Source: Paraburkholderia sp. ZP32-5 (GTDB lineage Bacteria > Pseudomonadota > Gammaproteobacteria > Burkholderiales > Burkholderiaceae). Taken from it: a stretch of 64,000 nucleotides of DNA. Positions 44,889 through 54,658 of the stretch are shown in pieces (position 1 is the first letter of the stretch; every line of letters begins with the position of its first letter). Location of the stretch: assembly GCF_021390495.1 (NCBI RefSeq), contig NZ_JAJEJP010000002.1, forward strand, positions 2,790,001 to 2,854,000, written 5' to 3'. The position numbers were made by a program, and so were the translations under genes. The notes below the pieces were generated by a model. It was not told the origin of the DNA and searched no databases. It saw nothing but the letters and a program-made list of their open reading frames with translations.

Positions 44889-46328
44889 ATGCCGCACTTC
44901 GACACCGTCATCCGCAACGCGCGCGTCGTCACCGCCGCGGACATCTTCACCAGCGACATCGGCATTCGCGACGGACGCATCGTCGCGCTCGGTCTCGATC
45001 TCGACGCGGGCGCGCGCGAGATCGACGCGGCTGGACGCCACGTGACGCCGGGCGGCGTGGACAGCCACGTGCACTTCGACCAGCCGACCGGCGACGGCTC
45101 CATCATGGCCGACGACTTCCTGTCCGGCACGACCTCGGCGGCCTGCGGCGGCACCACCACGGTGATTCCGTTCGCGTGCCAGCAAAAGGGCCACACGTTG
45201 CGCGAAGCGATCGACGATTATCATCGGCGCGCGGGTAACAAGCCGGTGATCGACTACGCGTTCCATCTGATCGTCACCGACCCGACGCCGCAGATCCTGA
45301 AGGAGGAACTGCCCGCGCTGATTGCGGAGGGCTATACGTCGTTCAAGATCTACATGACGTACGACGCGCTGAAGCTCTCCGATCGCGAGATTCTCGATAC
45401 GCTGCTGGTGGCGCGCAACGAAGGCGCGATGGTGATGATCCACGCGGAAAACGCCGACTGCATCGCATGGCTGACCGAAAAGCTGCTCGAAGCGGGCCAC
45501 ACCGCGCCGCGCTATCACGCGACGTCACGGCCGATGCTGGTCGAGCGCGAAGCGACGCATCGCGCGATTTCGCTTGCCGAAGTGGTCGACGTGCCAATTC
45601 TGATCGTGCACGTATCCGGCCGCGAAGCGGTCGAGCAGATTCGCTGGGCACAGAGCCACGGTCTGAAGGTGTACGGCGAAACCTGTCCGCAATATCTGTT
45701 TCTGACCGCCGATTCGCTCGGTTGCGACGACAGCTTCGAAGGCGCGAAATGCATCTGTAGTCCGCCGCCGCGCGACAAGGCCAATCAGCAGGTGATCTGG
45801 GACGGACTCGAGAACGGCTCGTTCGAAGTGTTTTCGTCGGACCATGCGCCGTTCCGTTTCGATGGTCCGGACGGCAAGAAAGTGCATGGCGAAAACGTGT
45901 CCTTCGATCAGATCGCCAACGGCATTCCGGGCGTCGAGACGCGCATGGCGCTACTGTGGTCCGAAGGCGTGCGGCGCGGGCGCATCACGCCGCAGAGCTT
46001 CGTCGCGCTGACTTCGACGAATGCGGCCAGGCTATACGGACTGTATCCGCGCAAAGGCAGCATTGCGATCGGCGCGGATGCGGATCTGGTGATCTGGGAC
46101 GAGAGCGGTGAAGTCGAGATTACCAATGCGAAGTTGCATCACAACGTCGATTACACGCCGTACGAAGGCATGCGCGTAAGCGCCTGGCCAGCGCTGACGA
46201 TGTCGCGCGGTGACGTCGTGTGGGACGGCCAGACTCCTTGTGGCAAGGCAGGACGCGGCGAGTTTTTGCCGTGCGCGCGGCCGGAGCCAGCCAGACCGCG
46301 CCGGCGCAAGACGCTGCTTCCGATCTGA
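44889..46328 (+). CDS. dihydropyrimidinase/hydantoinase
   Basis: A 479-residue cyclic amidohydrolase. Two-metal site: H60 and H62 (SHVHFDQP), carboxylated K153 (SFKIYMTYD), H185 (IHAEN), H241 (IVHVSG) and D318 (SSDHAPF). The SPPPRDKANQ loop is typical of dihydropyrimidinases and D-hydantoinases. It opens five- or six-membered cyclic ureides or imides. No beta-ureidopropionase or carbamoylase is nearby, so the ring-opened product must be handled elsewhere or by the unusual neighbours. Last gene of the operon. Confidence 0.9.
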   Translation: MPHFDTVIRNARVVTAADIFTSDIGIRDGRIVALGLDLDAGAREIDAAGRHVTPGGVDSHVHFDQPTGDGSIMADDFLSGTTSAACGGTTTVIPFACQQKGHTLREAIDDYHRRAGNKPVIDYAFHLIVTDPTPQILKEELPALIAEGYTSFKIYMTYDALKLSDREILDTLLVARNEGAMVMIHAENADCIAWLTEKLLEAGHTAPRYHATSRPMLVEREATHRAISLAEVVDVPILIVHVSGREAVEQIRWAQSHGLKVYGETCPQYLFLTADSLGCDDSFEGAKCICSPPPRDKANQQVIWDGLENGSFEVFSSDHAPFRFDGPDGKKVHGENVSFDQIANGIPGVETRMALLWSEGVRRGRITPQSFVALTSTNAARLYGLYPRKGSIAIGADADLVIWDESGEVEITNAKLHHNVDYTPYEGMRVSAWPALTMSRGDVVWDGQTPCGKAGRGEFLPCARPEPARPRRRKTLLPI

Positions 46329-46489
46329 AATAGCGTTGCAGTTGGGTAGACCCCGGACGCAAGCGGCTTTTTTTTAAATTATCGGAGAGGGGCGTGGGGA
46401 TATCCGTTGCCGGAAAAGGCGGCATACCCCAAAAAAAGCTTCCCAACGAAACTGTGGAACTCAACAGGGGAAGTTGACGGAATAACGAA

Positions 46490-46577
46490 TGGTGGGCCGG
46501 GTGGGGTTCGAACCCACGATGTCCTTTCGGAGGTGGATTATGAGTCCACTGCCTGCAACCAACACGGCGTCCAGCCC
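46490..46577 (-). tRNA. class II-shaped tRNA-like gene with CAU anticodon
   Basis: 88 nt with encoded CCA. The 7-bp acceptor pairs GGGCTGG with CCGGCCC (one G-U). The anticodon arm is GTGGA-CTCATAA-TCCAC (anticodon CAU), and the T arm is GTGGG-TTCGAAC-CCCAC. A 15-nt variable region contains a TCC-GAAA-GGA mini-hairpin, as in Leu/Ser/Tyr tRNAs, whereas CAU tRNAs (Met, Ile2) are class I. Position 8 is A and position 14 is T, the reverse of the invariant U8-A14. Annotation programs may call it tRNA-Met or tRNA-Ile2. It follows rpoD, separated by two hairpins. Confidence 0.8.
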
Positions 46578-46584
46578 AGAGAAG

Positions 46585-46612
46585 AAAAAGACCCGGTCGT
46601 AAAGGCCGGGCC
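46585..46612 (-). terminator. terminator just upstream of the tRNA-like gene
   Basis: Read leftward: GGCCCGGCC, loop TTTAC, GACCGGGTC, then TTTTTC. The stem has one wobble and one mismatch. It ends only 8 nt before the tRNA-like 5' end, so it could instead act in processing. Confidence 0.6.
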
Positions 46613-46641
46613 ATTTCGTCGATTGGCCGACATACTACACG

Positions 46642-46695
46642 AAAAAGGGGCCTTCGCAACCGCTTCGCTCATGCGAAACGACCGGAAGGCCCCTT
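46642..46695 (-). terminator. terminator downstream of rpoD
   Basis: AAGGGGCCTTC and GAAGGCCCCTT form a perfect 11-bp stem around a 29-nt loop, followed leftward by a T run. It lies 39 bp past the rpoD stop. Confidence 0.75.
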
Positions 46696-46733
46696 CAATT
46701 CACATCAGTGCCGGCTATAGGCGCCGGCCGCGA

Positions 46734-49124
46734 TCAATTCCCTTCGAGGAACGACTTCAGCTTGTCCGAACGGCTCGGATGACGCAGCTTGCGCAGCGCC
46801 TTCGCCTCGATCTGACGGATCCGCTCACGCGTCACGTCGAACTGCTTGCCGACTTCTTCGAGCGTGTGATCGGTGCTCATCTCGATACCGAAGCGCATGC
46901 GCAATACCTTCGCCTCACGCGGCGTCAACGAGTCGAGCACGTCTTTCACGACATCGCGCATGCTCGCGTGCAACGCGGCATCCGCCGGCGCGACCGTGTT
47001 CGTATCTTCGATGAAGTCACCCAGATGCGAATCGTCGTCGTCGCCGATCGGCGTTTCCATCGAGATCGGTTCCTTCGCGATCTTCATGATCTTGCGGATC
47101 TTGTCTTCCGGCATTTCCATCTTCTCGGCCAGCGTTGCCGGATCCGGCTCAAGACCGGTTTCCTGCAGAATCTGGCGCGAGATGCGGTTCATCTTGTTGA
47201 TCGTTTCGATCATGTGAACCGGAATCCGGATCGTGCGAGCTTGGTCGGCGATCGAACGCGTAATGGCCTGGCGAATCCACCACGTCGCATACGTGGAGAA
47301 CTTGTAGCCGCGACGATATTCGAATTTGTCCACCGCCTTCATCAGGCCGATATTGCCTTCCTGAATCAGGTCGAGGAACTGCAGACCACGGTTCGTGTAC
47401 TTCTTCGCGATCGAGATCACCAGACGCAGGTTCGCCTCGGTCATTTCACGCTTCGCCTGACGCGCCTTCAGTTCGCCGGCCGCCATCTGACGGTTGGTTT
47501 CCTTCAGGTCCTTCAGCGGCAGCACGACACGCGCCTGCAGATCGAGCAGACGTTGCTGCTGTTCGCGGATCGCCGGAATGTTGCGCGTGAGGATCGCGCT
47601 ATACGCGTGACCTTCGGCGACGATCTTGTCGGCCCATTCCAGATCCGTTTCGCTGCCCGGGAAACGCGCGATGAACTCCGCACGCGGCATGCCGCACTTG
47701 TCGACCACCGTATGCAGGATCTGCCGCTCGACCTGACGCACTTCATCCACCTGCGCGCGCAGCGTGTCGCACAAACGCTCGACCGTACGCGCGGTGAAGC
47801 GGATCGTCATCAGTTCGTTCTGGATCGTTTCCTGCGCCTTCAGGTACGACTTGGACTTGTAGCCTTCCTTCTCGAACGCGCGACGCATCTTGTCGAACCA
47901 TTCGCTGATCAACGCGAACTTTTCGAGCGACGCGCGGCGCAGTGCTTCGAGCTGCGCGGCGTTGGCCGTGGCTTGCGCCGTGCCGTCGTCTTCTTCCTCG
48001 TCCTCTTCGTCCTCTTCCTCGGTTTCCTCATCCTCGCTTTCGATCGCTTCCGCTTCCTGCGCGGAGAAACCGTCAGCATCTTCCGCGTCGGCGTCGATCA
48101 GGCCATCGACGAGTTCGTCGATGCGCACTTCGTCGTTGGCGACGCGCTCGGCCATCGCGAGGATGTCGGCGATCGTGGTCGGGCAGGCCGAGATAGCCAT
48201 CACCATGTGCTTGAGGCCGTCTTCGATCCGCTTCGCGATTTCGATTTCGCCTTCGCGCGTGAGCAGTTCGACCGTGCCCATTTCGCGCATGTACATGCGG
48301 ACCGGGTCGGTCGTGCGGCCGAATTCGGAATCGACGGTGGACAGCGCGACTTCCGCCTCCTCTTCGACTTCGTCGTCCGACGAAGCCGCGGGTGCGTTGT
48401 CGTTGAGCAGCAGCGTTTCAGCGTCCGGGGCCTGTTCGTAGACCGCGACGCCCATGTCGTTGAACGTGCTGATGATGCCTTCGATCGCCTCGGTCTCGGT
48501 GAAGTTGTCCGGCAGGTGATCGTTGATTTCAGCGTAGGTGAGGAAGCCGCGCTCCTTGCCGAGCTTGATCAGCGCGCGCAGTTTCGAGCGGCGCTCCTCG
48601 AGTTCCTCGACCGTGCCCGGCTGTGACGACGCAAACGCATCTTTCAGCAGCGCTTTTTCCTTTGCACGACGGTCGCGAGCCTTGACCTTCTCCACCTTGC
48701 CCGGTGCGGCGGCAGCGGTTTCTTCGGTCTGGGTTGCTTCGTCATCGACGGGTACTTCATTCAGCTTTTTCGTCATGGAGTTCGCCGTACCGGCTGTAGT
48801 CTCGACTTCCGGCTGTTGGACAACAGCCGGTTGAGCCGTGGATACTGAAGTCACGCGCGCCGCCGCATCGTCCTCGACGGTAGCCGCTTCCCTTGCGCTT
48901 CTGACACCTGACCGCTTCGCTGCCGGCGGTGCTACAGCTTTCGCCGCCCGGACCGGAGCCGCATGCGCGGCCGCGGTAGTCGACGACTTCTTCCCCGCAG
49001 CCGGCGCGACACTGACGGCAGACGTTTTCCTGGCGGATGCAGTCAGCTTGGCTTCGGTAACTTTTCCGGTGCGCTCTTTCGCGCGTGAGCCTGTTGTCTG
49101 ATTTCCGCCTGTCGTCTTTGCCAT
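46734..49124 (-). CDS. rpoD: RNA polymerase primary sigma factor RpoD
   Basis: A 796-residue sigma70. Region 1.1 is preceded by about 110 residues of Lys/Ala/Thr-rich, low-complexity sequence. Region 1.2 follows ([12 protein letters not shown]), then the non-conserved insert with a very acidic run near residues 350-380, then region 2 ([58 protein letters not shown]). Region 3 and the region 4 HTH ([27 protein letters not shown]) complete it. Longer than E. coli RpoD (613 residues), as usual in Burkholderia. It lies 91 bp after dnaG in the macromolecular synthesis operon. Confidence 0.98.
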   Translation of the reverse strand: MAKTTGGNQTTGSRAKERTGKVTEAKLTASARKTSAVSVAPAAGKKSSTTAAAHAAPVRAAKAVAPPAAKRSGVRSAREAATVEDDAAARVTSVSTAQPAVVQQPEVETTAGTANSMTKKLNEVPVDDEATQTEETAAAAPGKVEKVKARDRRAKEKALLKDAFASSQPGTVEELEERRSKLRALIKLGKERGFLTYAEINDHLPDNFTETEAIEGIISTFNDMGVAVYEQAPDAETLLLNDNAPAASSDDEVEEEAEVALSTVDSEFGRTTDPVRMYMREMGTVELLTREGEIEIAKRIEDGLKHMVMAISACPTTIADILAMAERVANDEVRIDELVDGLIDADAEDADGFSAQEAEAIESEDEETEEEDEEDEEEDDGTAQATANAAQLEALRRASLEKFALISEWFDKMRRAFEKEGYKSKSYLKAQETIQNELMTIRFTARTVERLCDTLRAQVDEVRQVERQILHTVVDKCGMPRAEFIARFPGSETDLEWADKIVAEGHAYSAILTRNIPAIREQQQRLLDLQARVVLPLKDLKETNRQMAAGELKARQAKREMTEANLRLVISIAKKYTNRGLQFLDLIQEGNIGLMKAVDKFEYRRGYKFSTYATWWIRQAITRSIADQARTIRIPVHMIETINKMNRISRQILQETGLEPDPATLAEKMEMPEDKIRKIMKIAKEPISMETPIGDDDDSHLGDFIEDTNTVAPADAALHASMRDVVKDVLDSLTPREAKVLRMRFGIEMSTDHTLEEVGKQFDVTRERIRQIEAKALRKLRHPSRSDKLKSFLEGN

Positions 49125-49215
49125 CGCATCGCCTTTTCGCCTTTGCTAGGAAAACCCTTGAAAAAACAAACCGCTAGAAACTTTCAATTATAGCACCGGG
49201 GGTTCCAGCCCCCCG

Positions 49216-51093
49216 TTACAGCCCGAGCTGACGCTTCATCTCGGCACGCTTGCGGTTGAGGTCCGAAAACTCGGCAAATTCTTCCGGCGTGTGCCTCGAC
49301 TGCCTCGAAAGCTGTTCGAGTCGGTCGCAATAAGCGTCGTACCGCATCTTCAGGATCGCGGCTTTCAATTCCTCGCCGACAATCCGCTCCTGCTCGCGCC
49401 GTTCCTCGATGACGGCCGTATCCTGCGGGTCTTTCAGCAGCAAATCCCGGACGTTTTCATCATAGTCTAGAATTTTGCGAAAGATTTCCTCGAAAGTTGG
49501 GGCGTTCGCACCATTTCGCAAGAGATCGGACAACAGCTGAAACTCCGCCGAATCGCCCAGCGCGCGCGCATGCGTCGTCACTTCGGCGAACAATTCCGCG
49601 TGCCGGGTCACGCTGACCAACGCCTCTTCAGCCTCCTCGTCGAGCATCGCGACCGTGCGCGGATGCATCACCAGATTGCGCAGCGTCTTTTCCTCGATCC
49701 CGGTCACACTGCGGCGGTCCTTACGGGCTGGCGCCCCGCGGGCCGCCGCCGCGATCCGCGCATCGACCTCGCACAGCGCCGCGACTTCGTCGAACGGCAC
49801 GTCGAGCCGGTCCGAGAACATATGCATGATCTGCGCGCGCAACGCGTTGGCCGGCAGCGCCTGCAGCAGCGGCTTCGCGTCGAACAGTGCGCGGGCCTTG
49901 CCTTCCGGCTGATCCAGCTCCTTGCCAGTCAGCACCTCGTTGAGCATGAACTGCGACAGCGGCATCGCGCGTTCGACCTGCTCGGCGAACGCCTCGGTGC
50001 CGAATTCGCGCACGTAGCTGTCCGGATCGTGCTCGGACGGCAGGAACAGGAAGCGAATCGTGCGATTGTCGGCGGCGTGCGGCAGACAGGCGTCGAGCGC
50101 GCGGCGCGCGGCGCGACGGCCGGCCGAATCGCCATCGAAACTGAAGATGACCGTGTCGGTCTGGCGCATCAGTTTCTGCACATGAATCGGCGTGCATGCG
50201 GTGCCGAGCGTCGCGACCGCGTTCTGAAAGCCCAGTTGGGCCAGCGCGACCACGTCCATATAACCTTCGACGACCAGCACATAGTGCTGCTCGCGGATCG
50301 CGAGACGCGCTTCGAACAGCCCGTACAGCTCGCTGCCTTTGTTAAATAGAGGTGTTTCGGGCGAATTCAAATATTTGGGCTCGCCGCTGTCGAGTACCCG
50401 CCCGCCGAAGCCGATCACCTGTCCCTTTACATTGCGGATCGGGAACATGATCCGCTCGCGAAAGCGGTCGTAGCGGCGGTTCTGCCCCTGCGCATCGGAC
50501 TTTTCGCTGACGATCACGAGACCGGCTTCGACCAGCGCGTCATCGCGGTAGTTCGGGAACGCTGTCTCAAGGTTCTGCCAGCCGTCCGGCGCATAGCCGA
50601 GGCCGAAGCGCGCGGCGATTTCGCCGGTCAGGCCGCGCTTTTTAAGGTATTGGATCGCGCCCTGCGCGCCGCGCAACTGCTTGCGGTAGTAGTCGCAGGC
50701 GGTCTGCATCACATCGGAGAGCGCGGTGGTAACGGCCTTGGACGCCGCCGGCGCATAGCCGCCGGAACCGCCGCCGCCCGCGCCACCATAGCCGGGCGAA
50801 GGCTCGTGCGGCACGGTCAGGCCAACCGATTGCGCGAGCTCGTTGACCGCCTCGGGAAATGACGCGCCCACGTGCTCCATCAGGAAGCCGATGGCCGTGC
50901 CATGGGCGCCGCAGCCGAAGCAATGGTAGAACTGCTTGGTCGGGCTAACCGTGAACGACGGGCTCTTCTCGTTGTGAAACGGACAAAGCCCCATGAAGTT
51001 CGCGCCGCCCTTTTTCAGCTGCACATACCGTCCGACCACGTCGACGATATCGACGCGGTTGAGCAGATCCTGCAGGAATGACGGTGGGATCAC
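49216..51093 (-). CDS. dnaG: DNA primase
   Basis: A 625-residue primase. The N-terminal zinc-binding domain has C37, H40, C58 and C61 (CPFH...CFGC). The TOPRIM catalytic core includes VVEGYMDVVALAQLG and SFDGDSAGRRAA. A C-terminal DnaB-binding domain follows, with a short glycine-rich linker (PGYGGAGGGGSGGYA) after the zinc domain. Synthesises RNA primers at the replication fork. Second-to-last protein of the rpsU-yqeY-dnaG-rpoD operon. Confidence 0.97.
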   Translation of the reverse strand: MIPPSFLQDLLNRVDIVDVVGRYVQLKKGGANFMGLCPFHNEKSPSFTVSPTKQFYHCFGCGAHGTAIGFLMEHVGASFPEAVNELAQSVGLTVPHEPSPGYGGAGGGGSGGYAPAASKAVTTALSDVMQTACDYYRKQLRGAQGAIQYLKKRGLTGEIAARFGLGYAPDGWQNLETAFPNYRDDALVEAGLVIVSEKSDAQGQNRRYDRFRERIMFPIRNVKGQVIGFGGRVLDSGEPKYLNSPETPLFNKGSELYGLFEARLAIREQHYVLVVEGYMDVVALAQLGFQNAVATLGTACTPIHVQKLMRQTDTVIFSFDGDSAGRRAARRALDACLPHAADNRTIRFLFLPSEHDPDSYVREFGTEAFAEQVERAMPLSQFMLNEVLTGKELDQPEGKARALFDAKPLLQALPANALRAQIMHMFSDRLDVPFDEVAALCEVDARIAAAARGAPARKDRRSVTGIEEKTLRNLVMHPRTVAMLDEEAEEALVSVTRHAELFAEVTTHARALGDSAEFQLLSDLLRNGANAPTFEEIFRKILDYDENVRDLLLKDPQDTAVIEERREQERIVGEELKAAILKMRYDAYCDRLEQLSRQSRHTPEEFAEFSDLNRKRAEMKRQLGL

Positions 51094-51216
51094 AGTAAAT
51101 AACGCTGCCAGGAAAGCTTCAAAATCCAGGCCCGGAATCCGGGCACCACTCCGCGACCGCGCGCCACGCCCGCGTTCGATCAGCGAGGCGCGCGCGGCGC
51201 GGACAACCAGACGGCG

Positions 51217-51666
51217 TTACTTCGTGAGCGCAGCCTTGACCTGAGCCGAGACCGCGGTCATGTCGGCCCGGCCGGCGAGCTTCGGCTTGAGCACGCCCAT
51301 CACCTTGCCCATGTCCTGCGGGCCGGCGGCGCCGGTTTGCGCGACGGCCGCCTGCACTTCGGCGACGATTTCCGCTTCCGACATCTGTTCGGGCATGTAG
51401 GTGGACAGGATGGCCAGTTCGGCCTTTTCCTTGTCGGCCAGATCGGTACGGCCGGCGGCCTCGAACTGGCTGATCGAATCCTTGCGCTGCTTGATCATCT
51501 TGTCGACGACGGCGGTCACGGCGGCGTCGTCGAGCGTGACGCGCTCATCGACTTCGCGTTGCTTGATCGCGGCGAGCAGCAGGCGGATCGTGCCGAGACG
51601 CTCGGTCTCGCGCGCCCGCATGGCAGCTTTCATATCGTCGTTGATCCGGTCCTTGAGACTCATCAC
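51217..51666 (-). CDS. yqeY: GatB/YqeY domain protein
   Basis: A 149-residue YqeY-family protein (LKDRINDDMKAAMRARETERLGTIRLLLAAIKQREVD). The domain is shared with the tail of GatB in the glutamyl-tRNA amidotransferase, but its separate role is not known. It sits between rpsU and dnaG, the standard location in Burkholderiales. Confidence 0.93.
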   Translation of the reverse strand: MMSLKDRINDDMKAAMRARETERLGTIRLLLAAIKQREVDERVTLDDAAVTAVVDKMIKQRKDSISQFEAAGRTDLADKEKAELAILSTYMPEQMSEAEIVAEVQAAVAQTGAAGPQDMGKVMGVLKPKLAGRADMTAVSAQVKAALTK

Positions 51667-51736
51667 TCACCTGAATTGCGTTGAAAGTTGAAAACCGGCT
51701 GGATCGATGGCGGCGCTACCGCGACATCAACACGAA

Positions 51737-51766
51737 CACCCGCTTGGGACGTTTTCCTCAAGCGGG
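51737..51766. promoter_or_regulatory. hairpin between rpsU and yqeY
   Basis: ACCCGCTTG and CAAGCGGGT form a perfect 9-bp stem with a 12-nt loop but no leftward T run. A second small palindrome (GGCCCGATGGGCC, 51804-51816) lies nearby. Possibly a partial terminator or processing site that sets the high rpsU to low dnaG expression ratio. Confidence 0.5.
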
Positions 51767-51901
51767 TTGGCACAATATATGTATTGGATGCGACCCTGCC
51801 GGCTGGCCCGATGGGCCGGGTTTTCCGTGATGACACCGGTCGTGCCACCATCGGCCTCGATATTGCCGCGTCGTCGAAGCGAGATCACGGCAACGTCAGA
51901 A

Positions 51902-52114
51902 TCAGTAGAACTTTTTCGGCAGCATCTGGCCACGCAGACGCTTGAAATGACGCTTCACCGCCGCTGCTTTCTTGCGCTTGCGTTCGGCTGTGGGTTTTTC
52001 GTAAAACTCGCGAGCGCGAAGTTCCGTCAGCAAACCGTTTTTCTCCATCGTGCGCTTGAAACGGCGCATGGCGACTTCGAACGGCTCATTGTCTTTTACG
52101 CGGATGGTCGTCAT
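51902..52114 (-). CDS. rpsU: 30S ribosomal protein S21
   Basis: A 70-residue, very basic protein matching S21 ([40 protein letters not shown]). It binds the 30S platform near the 16S 3' end and helps select mRNAs. First gene of the macromolecular synthesis operon. Confidence 0.97.
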   Translation of the reverse strand: MTTIRVKDNEPFEVAMRRFKRTMEKNGLLTELRAREFYEKPTAERKRKKAAAVKRHFKRLRGQMLPKKFY

Positions 52115-52182
52115 TTTTCAATAACGGAACTTTGTAAAGGTTGATGAGTATAGCAGAGCTTTCTCACAAAGCTACCGCGCCG

Positions 52183-53400
52183 TCAAGCCCCCCGCGCATA
52201 CTCCGCGGCGGCCTCGCCAGCCGCGACACCGGAGGCCCAAGCCCACTGAAAATTGTAGCCGCCGAGCCAGCCGGTCACGTCCACCGCCTCGCCGATGAAA
52301 TAGAGGCCCGGAACGCGCTCGCTCATCATCGTCGACGACGACAGACCGCGCGTGTCGACGCCGCCGCGCGTCACTTCGGCCTTGCGATAGCCCTCGGTGC
52401 CGTTCGGGGTGAGCGTCCAGCGCGACAATGCCTCACCGATGCGCCGCAGCGCCTTGTCCGGCAGATCGGCCATGCGGGCGTCGGCAGCTACCTGGTGGGT
52501 GTCGAGCCACGCATGCGCGAGCCGCTGCGGCACCCATTCGGACAGCAGGTTGGCAATCTGCCGTTTCGTGCCGCTTTTGGCGTCGATCAGCGCGGACGCG
52601 GCATCGCGCTCCGGCAGCAGATTGATGTGGATCGGCTCACCGGGCTGCCAATAACTCGAGATCTGCAGGACGCCCGGGCCCGACAGGCCGCGGTGCGTGA
52701 GCAGCAGATCCTCGGTGAATTCGGCGCCGGTCTTTTTGTTGCCGGTCGCAAGCTGCACCTCGAGCGACACGCCGGACAGAGCCGCGAACGGCTCCCAGTC
52801 CGCCGGCGCGAAGGTCAGCGGCACCAGCGCGGGGCGGGTGTCGATCAGTTTGTGGCCGAACTGCTTGGCGAGCCGGTACGCGAAATCGGTCGCGCCGATC
52901 TTCGGGATCGACAGGCCGCCTGTTGCGATCACCAGCGCGCGTGCGGAGATCGTCCCCGCCGACGTGCCGAGCATGAACTGGCCCTGTCCGTCGTGGCGCA
53001 CTTCGTCGACGGCCAGCGGCGTACGCCATGCGACACCGCCGACGTCGCATTCGTTCTTCAACACGTCGATGACCGCATCGCTCGACTGATCGCAGAACAG
53101 TTGCCCCTTGTGCTTCTCATGCCAGGTCACGCGATAGCGCTTCAGCAGCGCCATAAAGTCGCGCGGCGTGTAGCGCGCCAGCGCCGAACGGCAGAAATGC
53201 GGATTCGCCGACAGATAATTGGCCGGCCCCGCGTACAGATTCGTGAAGTTGCAGCGCCCGCCGCCGGAGATGCGGATTTTCTCCGCGAGACGCTGCGAGT
53301 GGTCGATCAACGCCACGCGCCGGCCCAGTTGCCCGGCCACGGACGCGCACATCATGCCGGCCGCGCCCGCGCCGATCACCACGATATCGAAGGATTCCAT
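52183..53400 (-). CDS. BaiN/RdsA-family FAD oxidoreductase (HI0933/YhiN-like)
   Basis: A 405-residue flavoprotein. The N-terminal FAD motif is [21 protein letters not shown], followed by the family-specific [15 protein letters not shown]. The C-terminal end GAGAAG-like [21 protein letters not shown] completes the FAD site. Members are poorly characterised NAD(P)/FAD enzymes. It is convergent with nothing and divergent from tsaD. Confidence 0.9.
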   Translation of the reverse strand: MESFDIVVIGAGAAGMMCASVAGQLGRRVALIDHSQRLAEKIRISGGGRCNFTNLYAGPANYLSANPHFCRSALARYTPRDFMALLKRYRVTWHEKHKGQLFCDQSSDAVIDVLKNECDVGGVAWRTPLAVDEVRHDGQGQFMLGTSAGTISARALVIATGGLSIPKIGATDFAYRLAKQFGHKLIDTRPALVPLTFAPADWEPFAALSGVSLEVQLATGNKKTGAEFTEDLLLTHRGLSGPGVLQISSYWQPGEPIHINLLPERDAASALIDAKSGTKRQIANLLSEWVPQRLAHAWLDTHQVAADARMADLPDKALRRIGEALSRWTLTPNGTEGYRKAEVTRGGVDTRGLSSSTMMSERVPGLYFIGEAVDVTGWLGGYNFQWAWASGVAAGEAAAEYARGA

Positions 53401-53521
53401 GGGGCCGCATTGTACCCGCGGGACTTGCGGCGTCTGCGGCCCTAAGCCCGCGCTGCTATACTTTTGGGCTTACCTTTCACTTTCCGGCGCGCGTCCGTGC
53501 GCCCGCTCAAAGCGATTCATC

Positions 53522-54550
53522 ATGCTCGTTCTCGGCATCGAAAGCTCCTGTGACGAAACCGGTCTCGCGCTCTACGACACGGAGCGCGGTCTGCTCGCGC
53601 ACGCATTGCATTCGCAGATTGCGATGCACCGCGAGTATGGCGGCGTCGTGCCGGAGCTTGCGTCGCGTGACCATATCCGCCGCGCGCTGCCGTTGCTCGA
53701 AGAGGTGATGGAACGCGCCAAGGTGGCGCGAAGCGACATCGACGCGATCGCCTACACGCAAGGGCCGGGGCTCGCGGGCGCGCTGCTCGTCGGCGCGAGC
53801 ATCGCCAATTCGCTGGCGATGGCGTGGGACAAGCCAACCGTCGGCATCCATCATCTCGAGGGGCATCTGCTGTCGCCGCTGCTGGTCGATGAGCCGCCGC
53901 CGTTCCCATTCGTCGCACTGCTGGTGTCGGGCGGCCATACGCAGTTGATGCGCGTAACCGACGTCGGCGTCTACGAGACGCTCGGCGAAACGCTCGACGA
54001 CGCCGCCGGCGAAGCGTTCGACAAAACCGCCAAGTTGCTCGGTCTCGGCTATCCGGGCGGCCCCGAAGTCTCGCGCATGGCCGAATTCGGCACGCCCGGC
54101 GCGGTCGTGCTGCCGCGTCCGATGCTCCATTCGGGCGACCTCGATTTCAGTTTCAGCGGCCTGAAGACCGCCGTCCTCACGCATGCGAACAAGCTCGGCG
54201 GCGCGAATATCTGCGAGCAGGCGAAAGCCGATCTCGCGCGCGGGTTCGTCGATGCCGCAGTCGAAGTGCTGGCGGCGAAGTCGCTCGCGGCGCTCAAGCG
54301 CACGAAGCTGAACCGGCTCGTGGTAGCGGGGGGTGTCGGCGCAAACCGGCAGTTGCGCGAAGCGCTGTCGGCCGCCGCGCAAAAGCGCAACTTCTATGTG
54401 CACTACCCGGACCTGTCGCTATGCACGGACAACGGCGCGATGATCGCGCTAGCCGGCGCCTTGCGCTTGCAGCGCTGGCCCGAGCAGGCCGGCAACGACT
54501 ACGCGTTCACCGTGAAGCCGCGCTGGGATCTAACCTCGCTCGCGCACTGA
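53522..54550 (+). CDS. tsaD: tRNA N6-threonylcarbamoyladenosine transferase
   Basis: A 342-residue TsaD (Gcp/Kae1). With TsaB/TsaE it moves the threonylcarbamoyl group to A37 of ANN-decoding tRNAs. The N-terminal [15 protein letters not shown] and metal-binding H111 and H115 (HHLEGH) are present, as is the ASKH-fold [10 protein letters not shown]. The start at 53522 begins the conserved MLVLGIESS; the open frame upstream overlaps the divergent baiN-like gene. TATACT at 53457 may be its -10 box. Confidence 0.96.
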   Translation: MLVLGIESSCDETGLALYDTERGLLAHALHSQIAMHREYGGVVPELASRDHIRRALPLLEEVMERAKVARSDIDAIAYTQGPGLAGALLVGASIANSLAMAWDKPTVGIHHLEGHLLSPLLVDEPPPFPFVALLVSGGHTQLMRVTDVGVYETLGETLDDAAGEAFDKTAKLLGLGYPGGPEVSRMAEFGTPGAVVLPRPMLHSGDLDFSFSGLKTAVLTHANKLGGANICEQAKADLARGFVDAAVEVLAAKSLAALKRTKLNRLVVAGGVGANRQLREALSAAAQKRNFYVHYPDLSLCTDNGAMIALAGALRLQRWPEQAGNDYAFTVKPRWDLTSLAH

Positions 54551-54579
54551 ATCGATTCGAGCCGTGGCGCCAGCCCAAT

Positions 54580-54610
54580 AAAAAAGCCGCTTATCAAAGC
54601 GGCTTTTTTT
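54580..54610. terminator. bidirectional terminator between tsaD and folE2
   Basis: GCCGCTT-ATCA-AAGCGGC stem with an A run before and TTTTTTT after. It lies between the convergent tsaD and folE2 genes and can serve both. Confidence 0.9.
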
Positions 54611-54658
54611 ATGCATCGATGCGCTCGCAGCGAAGCGGCGCATGCGTCCAGCCAATTC

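Noticed and set aside
46350..46380. possible terminator after the dihydropyrimidinase gene (CGG then eight T)
   Set aside because: The T run is clear but the preceding stem is only about 3 bp, so I do not call it.
46407..48626. 739-codon plus-strand open frame opposite rpoD
   Set aside because: Antisense to the unmistakable rpoD; long frames on the opposite strand are a by-product of GC-rich third positions. No ribosome site, no recognisable domain.
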